Shown: positions 58,024 through 64,000 of the stretch, piece by piece
How positions within the stretch are numbered: the first letter of the stretch is position 1
Layout: every line of letters starts with the position of its first letter
Assembly: GCF_011075055.1 (NCBI RefSeq)
Contig: NC_058137.1
Location: forward strand, 17,841,463-17,905,462
Reading direction: 5' to 3'
Source of the DNA: Mangifera indica
Taxonomy: Eukaryota > Streptophyta > Magnoliopsida > Sapindales > Anacardiaceae
Length of the DNA stretch: 64,000 nucleotides
Translations under genes and position numbers: made by a program
Notes under the pieces: generated by a model
What the model was told of the DNA's origin: nothing
Seen by the model: only the letters and a program-made list of their open reading frames with translations
The model's database searches: none

Positions 58024-60949
58024 TCTTGTATGTACCTATATGAACAGACATTTTATTGTTCAATAAATATCAATTTTAATAACCAAGTTATTTCTTATTA
58101 ATTTAACAGTTTTGTGGCTCATGATATAATGGTGATTCTTACCAAGTAAAGCAATTTCATTAAATTTGAGCATCTCCTCGTAATTTTCCTAGAAACTTCT
58201 TGCTACAATTAACGAAATTATATTTAACTGTGATGGCCAAACTTTTAATTATCTCATTGACAATTTTTGCTCGTATAAATTTCCTTTCTGTTTTAACATT
58301 TGTGTTTCGTGGTTTATTTGAAGGAAATGTTAATGTTTGATCTGGATCAATAACTAATATTTTATAATTTATTTGCTATTAACCTTTTTGATGTCTTTGT
58401 TTTGTTTGATGTTCCTATGGATTTGTATGGTCGACTGTTTGAACTGGGTCATGATTATTGAATTGATGATCAGAAACATATTTAATTTTAGTGGCTTAAT
58501 GTGTAACATTGACTTTTAACTATTTCTTGCTGCTTGTGCGATAAAGTTCTAATTTAAATACAATAAAATATATATATACTCATTTTGAGTACGTAAGTAG
58601 ATACACACTTAATATGCGTTATAGTGTGATTGGATAATTTTAAATTAATAATAAAATAATTTTTAATCATATTATAATAAACATAAGTGTATACTCAAAA
58701 TAGATATATATAGTATTGTTTATTTAAGTAAAACTTTGAATCCTTGTACTCTTTCAAGAACATATTTGTAATGTTGATGCCGCTTCAATTAGAGTACATA
58801 TTTGTTGCCCTTGTTCTCTTTTTGTCTTTTGGTGTTTAGTGTGATTGAGTTTAAACATTACTACATTTTCTCTCTGTATTTCTATCAATCGAAGAATTGC
58901 AGGAGAAATTAGTTTTTTTTTTTTTTTTTCTCTCAATTCAAAATGAATTCAATGCATATTAAAGGTCCTCATGAGGAACTTTGAGCATCGTCAAGGCCTT
59001 TAAAAGGCTGTGGAAGGAGTTTACTGTAGTGTGAACTTAATAATCGAACACCAATGTTGATGAAATCCACTATACCAGAAACGTTCTTCATGCACAAATA
59101 TATAAAAAACATCCATTTACTTCTTCATACATGAATTGGAAGGAAGAAATCAAGAATTGCCACTTAACTAATCAATTCATGACGTAGTAACATAAAACCC
59201 ATTTGCATTTTGAGCAGAGAATCCAAAACAATTGCCAAAACAAATATTTTATGAATAAATTCCCAACACTTTTCAAATCTTTTAAACAAATCATTGACAT
59301 TGTTCTTAAAACATCTTTGAGAGATGAAATCCACTATACCAGAAGCATCCTACTGAGATCAAAACATTTAGAGAAAAACAAATCAACTACTATGGAATAT
59401 TTTGTGAAAAGATTTTAATCAATTCGTAAAACTTACTCAAAGTTAACTTTTGCAAGCTTCTACGCTAAATCTTCAGGTTCACATTTACAATATATGTGGC
59501 TATCTCTTCTTAATCTAGGCCTAAAGACAATATTTAATCAATGAATCATCCCCACACCGCATTAACCTCAATTTCCACAGAGTCCTCAACACACAGAGCC
59601 ACCCAACCCAAGCAAGAAGAAGTAGAAGCAAAGGCAGGTTGGTAGTCCATTTCAAACGATGGTGGTCATATCAATAAACTAATCAATTAAATAATGCTAA
59701 GAACAATTTTATGTTATTAAATATTAAATATATAATCTTAATTATTTTAATTAAGGAAATTAGTTGATGACACAAATACTTCAAATTGATGTATAAGGCT
59801 TTGAGTTCAAGTCCCAGCATTGGAAAAAATTATATTTCAATAACTAAAACCGTTTTTCACAAATTATTTTCATTTTGCTTGGCGAGTGTCAATCCAACTT
59901 TTAAAAACTTGATTTATAGGTATATCACCCAGCTTTTTTTGGAGTTTCACTACTTGTAGTGAAATAGAGCACAAGATACAGGATTCCTTTTTTTCTATAA
60001 TTTTTTCACGAAATAAACATAAGCTCAGAAATTTTCTGTGAACCAAACAAAAAATTTTGGAAAGAACTAACTAATTAATTAATCATCCCGAATACTAAAA
60101 CACAAGATATATAAATTTCATTTTTCTTCCAAACTTTCTTAGAAAGCAAAAAGAGAGCTAAGAATATTCTTGTGAGATAGATGGAAAATTCGGTCAAAAA
60201 AGAAATGACCTCTAAAAAAGGTATGTTGAATCGACAACGTTCAGAGTTGCAGCTGGCTACTTCGATGCAATGACAGATGCCTGTTGCTAATAGATTGATG
60301 AGTTATCAACCTTCTGATTTGGATGCATCCCCATGATAACGATTACGTTCAATAATCAACAACAGATGATTGTTGTTGGTAACGATGGTGAGTATTATTG
60401 TTCTTTGGTTTAGTTTTAGAGAAAGATTAGAAAATTGTTAAATATTTGAATTAGTATTTGATTAGTTAGGATAAATTTTTTTGGGTATATAAGGTCTAAA
60501 GTAAAAAATTATTTAATGAATCATACCTAAACATAAGAAATCAAACTCAAATGGGCAAGTTCGAACCCGATTCTAAAAATATTTGGATTTAAGCTTAAAC
60601 ATGATAATCTCGATTTATCTGATCTAATCAACTAGCCCATTGAAACCCCAAAATTAATTAGCAAAAAAAAAAAAGGGTAAATTTCAATTAAATTTAAAAA
60701 TGACCCCTTTTTTAATAACTTTCCTAATTTTTTAAACTTCTCTACTGCATTGAACATGATCTACAAATAGTTATTGAAAACCGAATCAAGATTGGGAAAA
60801 AAAATGTTTCAATATTTTTTAAGTCCTTTTATTTGCTTGATTTTACAAGTTTGATGACTTTTCTAAATCTAAAGTACATTTGAGCAAACTTCCCTTTTTT
60901 TTTTTTTTTAAGGAAAGTGATTTCCATTCATTTTTGTTCATGAAATTTC
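58024..60949. other. No gene seen; AT-rich intergenic DNA
   Basis: Only short chance frames occur. A 17-base block (GAAATCCACTATACCAG) is repeated at about 59066 and 59327. A tRNA-like B-box word (GAGTTCAAGTCCC) near 59801 hints at a SINE-like fragment, but no A-box or ends were found. Homopolymer runs lie near 58914 and 60895. Confidence 0.4.
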
Positions 60950-61870
60950 TTGTCATCAATTGATGCACACAAGTAAAAATCCTGTATAAGATAGATTAAG
61001 GTAATGACATTATGGTAAACATCTAACAATATGTCATAGTCTCCCAACCATGATAAAGAACACTCCATTAAACCTAATTTCCTAATCATATGTTCTGTGT
61101 AGGTATGATTTTTTTGTTGTCTAATCCTGATTGATTTTAGGGTCCTAGTTTTGTCAAAACTCTAATTTCAATTCTCTATGAATCATTGATCAATATATTA
61201 AGAACATATTACCACAAATACCTTTCATATGACTAAAATTATACTCTAGCCAAAGATTTTGTTTTCCAATATTAATCGGCATTTGTTTAGGAACTTGGAT
61301 CTAGGTCGAATTAATGGATATCCTAAATCTAATATTTCTAAGTCAATGGATCTCTTATTGATCATCATTCGTTTTTGTATACAAACAACGTATAACCAAC
61401 ATGATCTTTCATATGGAATATGATTAGCCTTGTATTTAATCACCATATGTACTCATATCGGATCTGACCATGATATCTCAAGTCAGAGGATTAATTTGTA
61501 CACTAGTACAATCATAAGATAAGACTTTGATTATGATTTAATAACCATGTGACTTATTGTTATTGGTAACGTTAGAAAAATGGTTCGCTAATTGTTAATC
61601 TATATTAATACCCTAATGATATACTATTATCATTACCCACACTAGTATCATCTCATGATATTCAACGGAGGCATTCAACATTCCTACTGTATGATATTAT
61701 TACTCAATTTATACCACATTTGTAGAGAATAATTCGATAATTCAGTTTTATAGATTAAGTGAATTATCCAGATAGTTAGCATACATGTTTTATATTAATG
61801 CAAATAAAGAAAATAGTTTATGTATATGAACAAAATAACTGTCTTTTTATTAATAAATTAATACGTATAT
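60950..61870 (-). repeat. Probable 3' LTR of the - strand copia remnant
   Basis: This non-coding sequence lies downstream (in element sense) of the RNase H region, where the 3' LTR should be. No paired LTR is in the window because the element runs past 64000, so the boundaries are inferred. Confidence 0.4.
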
Positions 61871-64000
61871 AAACAAAATGAAATACCTTATAACTAACAA
61901 CATAAATGGTTCATAAGGTATATACTGACAAAACTGCAACTTACACTGGAGTCATTCGTTGTTGTATCTCATACTCATCTTTTTAAGATGATAGTTTAAC
62001 TATTTTAATGTCATTGTCTTAGTCAGTGGGTCAGTAACATTTTCTGCTCACGGTGTTTTCTATGTCAATATCTCTTTAGTTCCAATGAATTATTTCAAAA
62101 TGTGATATTTTTACTGAATATGTTTAGACTTTTGATATGCCCTTGGTTCCTTTGCTTATGTAATAGTACCAGTATTGTCACAGAATATGTTTATCAGATA
62201 AACCATGTTTGGATCCACACTAAGTTTGAATACGAACTTATGCACCTATCCAACCTCTTTTGTTACTCCTGAAACAGTGATATATTCAACCTCTATAGTA
62301 GAGTCAACTATGGTTAATTGTTTAGAACTTTGCCAACTAATCGTACCCCTATTACATATGCAAATGAACCTTGAAGTAAACTTTCTATCGTCAATTTTTG
62401 ATTAAAAATTAGAATTTGAGTATCTTTGAATGTTTAATTCTAAACATCTATAACCTATAATAAGATCCTTAGTTCTTCTCAAGTACTTAAGGATTGATTT
62501 TGTAATTAACCAATGTTTTTCCCTTGGATAAGCTTAATATCTGCTTGTAACACTTATGACAAATTTTATATAAGGTCTTATAAATAGCATTGCATACATA
62601 AGTCTACCTATAATTGAAGTATAAGACACAATATGCATTTATTGTCACTTTTTATTGGTCTTTGGACCAATATCATTAGAAGGATGAAAATTATGAGTGA
62701 AGGGTAAGAGTCCACTTTTTGAGTTTTTCATGTTGAATCTCTTTAACAATTTTTCTATATATAATTTTTGAGATAATCCAATTATCCTTTTTGTTCTATC
62801 TTTGTAAATCAAATTCTAAGGATATATGTATCATCTCCCAAATCTTTCATTGAGAAGGTTCTGGATAACCAGATCTTGTCATTATTCATCATACTAATAT
62901 CATTAGCCATTAGCACTATGTTGTCTATATACAATATGAGAAATGTAATTGAATGATTTTTAACCCATTTGTAAACACAATGTTCATCCAAAGTTTTTGT
63001 GAAACCAAACAATTTGATTGTTTTATTGAATCTGATGTTCTAGCTTCTTAAAGCTTGTTTAAATTCATAAATAGATCGATGCAACTTGCATACCTTGTGT
63101 CTTTCAACAATGAATGCAAAACTAATGGGTTGTTTCATATATATGTTTTCCTCAATGAATCCATTAAGGAACACGATTTTGACATTTACTTGCCAAATCT
63201 CATAATTATTGTATGCGATAATGACGAATATTATTCGGATGGATTAATCATATCTATAAGTGAAAAAATTTCCTCATAATTTAACCTTTGTTTTTGAATA
63301 TACCTTTTTGCTACCAATCGAGCTTTTTAGGTCTCTACATGTCCATCCTTGCTAATCTTTCTCTTGAAGACTCGTTTGCAACCTATAAGAACAATTTCTT
63401 CTAATAGATTAACAAATATCCATACTTGATTAGTATGCATGAATTTTATTTCAAAATTCATAACTTCTAGCCATTTGTCTGAATTAGTATTAGTATAGCT
63501 TTCTCGTAACTTTTAGGATCATCACTATAATCTATGTCTCCCATTAAGAAGGATTCGAAATCCTATTTATAAAGAAATTTGTATCTATCTAAAGGTCTTA
63601 ATACTCTAAAAGATGTTCAAACTAAAATTGGTACATCATATGTCGAGGTCTACTGAGAGAACTCTCTTGGCTCATCTTGTTCAATCTGAGACTCTTCTAA
63701 CTTTTCTTTGAGCTCTATTCTTTTTCTCGCACCTCCTTCTTATAAGAACTTTTTCTTCGATAAGTGTGTATTTCTATTGATTGAAATTCTTTGATTAACC
63801 AGGAAGTAAAAATAATATCCTAAATAATATTTAGGATATCTTATAAATTGTACTTTTTCAAACTTGACATCCATCTTATCAGGTTTAATTAATTTAACAT
63901 AAGTAGGATATCCCCAAATTTTAAGATAAATAATACTGGGAGGATTACTATACCACATCTCATATAGCGTTTTCTAAATGGATTTCGGTAGTGTTTTATT
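61871..64000 (-). mobile_element. Ty1/copia remnant, - strand, running off the right edge
   Basis: On the - strand 63958-63740 encodes MWYSNPPSIIYLKIWGYPTY and VQFIRYPKYYLGYYFY, the end of the copia integrase region. 63012-62809 encodes RT with VKNHSITFLILYIDNIVLMA and LSRTFSMKDLGDDTYIL. The family's YVDD box is YIDN here, a catalytic Asp to Asn change. Intervening sequence carries RT pieces in other frames with stops, and RNase H-like sequence continues toward 61950. Gag, protease and the 5' LTR would lie beyond 64000. Confidence 0.75.

Noticed and set aside
59745..59830. tRNA-derived SINE or tRNA gene suggested by GAGTTCAAGTCCC
   Set aside because: B-box-like word only; no A-box, cloverleaf or element ends recognised.

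Overview
This window looks like nuclear DNA from a flowering plant, most likely a eudicot. It is AT-rich, has intron-split genes with GT-AG junctions, and is dominated by degraded LTR retrotransposons (Ty1/copia and Ty3/gypsy, with tRNA-Met-type and tRNA-Asp-type primer sites), a Mutator-like element and MITEs. I cannot name the species. There is no bacterial-style operon, CRISPR array, or convincing rRNA or tRNA gene.

Only one apparently intact host gene is visible. It is a GEM-like/GRAM-domain (ABA-responsive type) gene on the + strand with four coding exons at 25037-25457, 25536-25637, 41594-41865 and 43658-43846. Reading phase is kept at every junction and the predicted protein is 327 residues. 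Its second intron is 15,956 bp and holds a pile of transposons: a short-LTR copia with an internally inverted gag/protease block (27725-29950), a reversed copia-type LTR (about 29990-31300), an old + strand gypsy gag (31322-33026) hit by a hAT-like MITE (32510-32808), and a structurally complete but mutated - strand chromodomain gypsy (33032-39086, target duplication ATGTG). Two related ~400-bp direct repeats (about 26940-27345 and 39092-39492) flank this pile. A 1.26-kb long-inverted-repeat element (23551-24806) ends about 230 bp upstream of the start codon.

Layout: 1-5 kb, decayed Athila-like gypsy (-). 5-10.4 kb, copia with both LTRs but only RT/RNase H left inside. 10.5-16.2 kb, two decayed gypsy remnants (-). 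17.4-19.1 kb, LTR-like sequence, a compound microsatellite and a 4-copy minisatellite. 20.2-22.3 kb, a solo-LTR-like block with its own 33-bp minisatellite. 23.5-24.8 kb, the inverted-repeat element. 25.0-43.9 kb, the GEM-like gene. 44-46.9 kb, intergenic. 46959-54649, a 7.7-kb Mutator-like element with a perfect 9-bp target duplication, carrying a Ulp1/C48-type protease pseudogene (+) convergent with a truncated MURA-type transposase pseudogene (-). 54.7-57 kb, no gene seen. 57-57.6 kb, copia RNase H remnant. 57718-58014, a Mutator-type MITE. 58-60.9 kb, no gene seen. 61-64 kb, a - strand copia remnant running off the window.

Apart from the GEM-like gene, every coding block seen carries stops, frameshifts or changed active-site residues, so the window is mainly a record of nested transposition around one host gene. 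All alignments were made by eye; coordinates given as 'about' are approximate.
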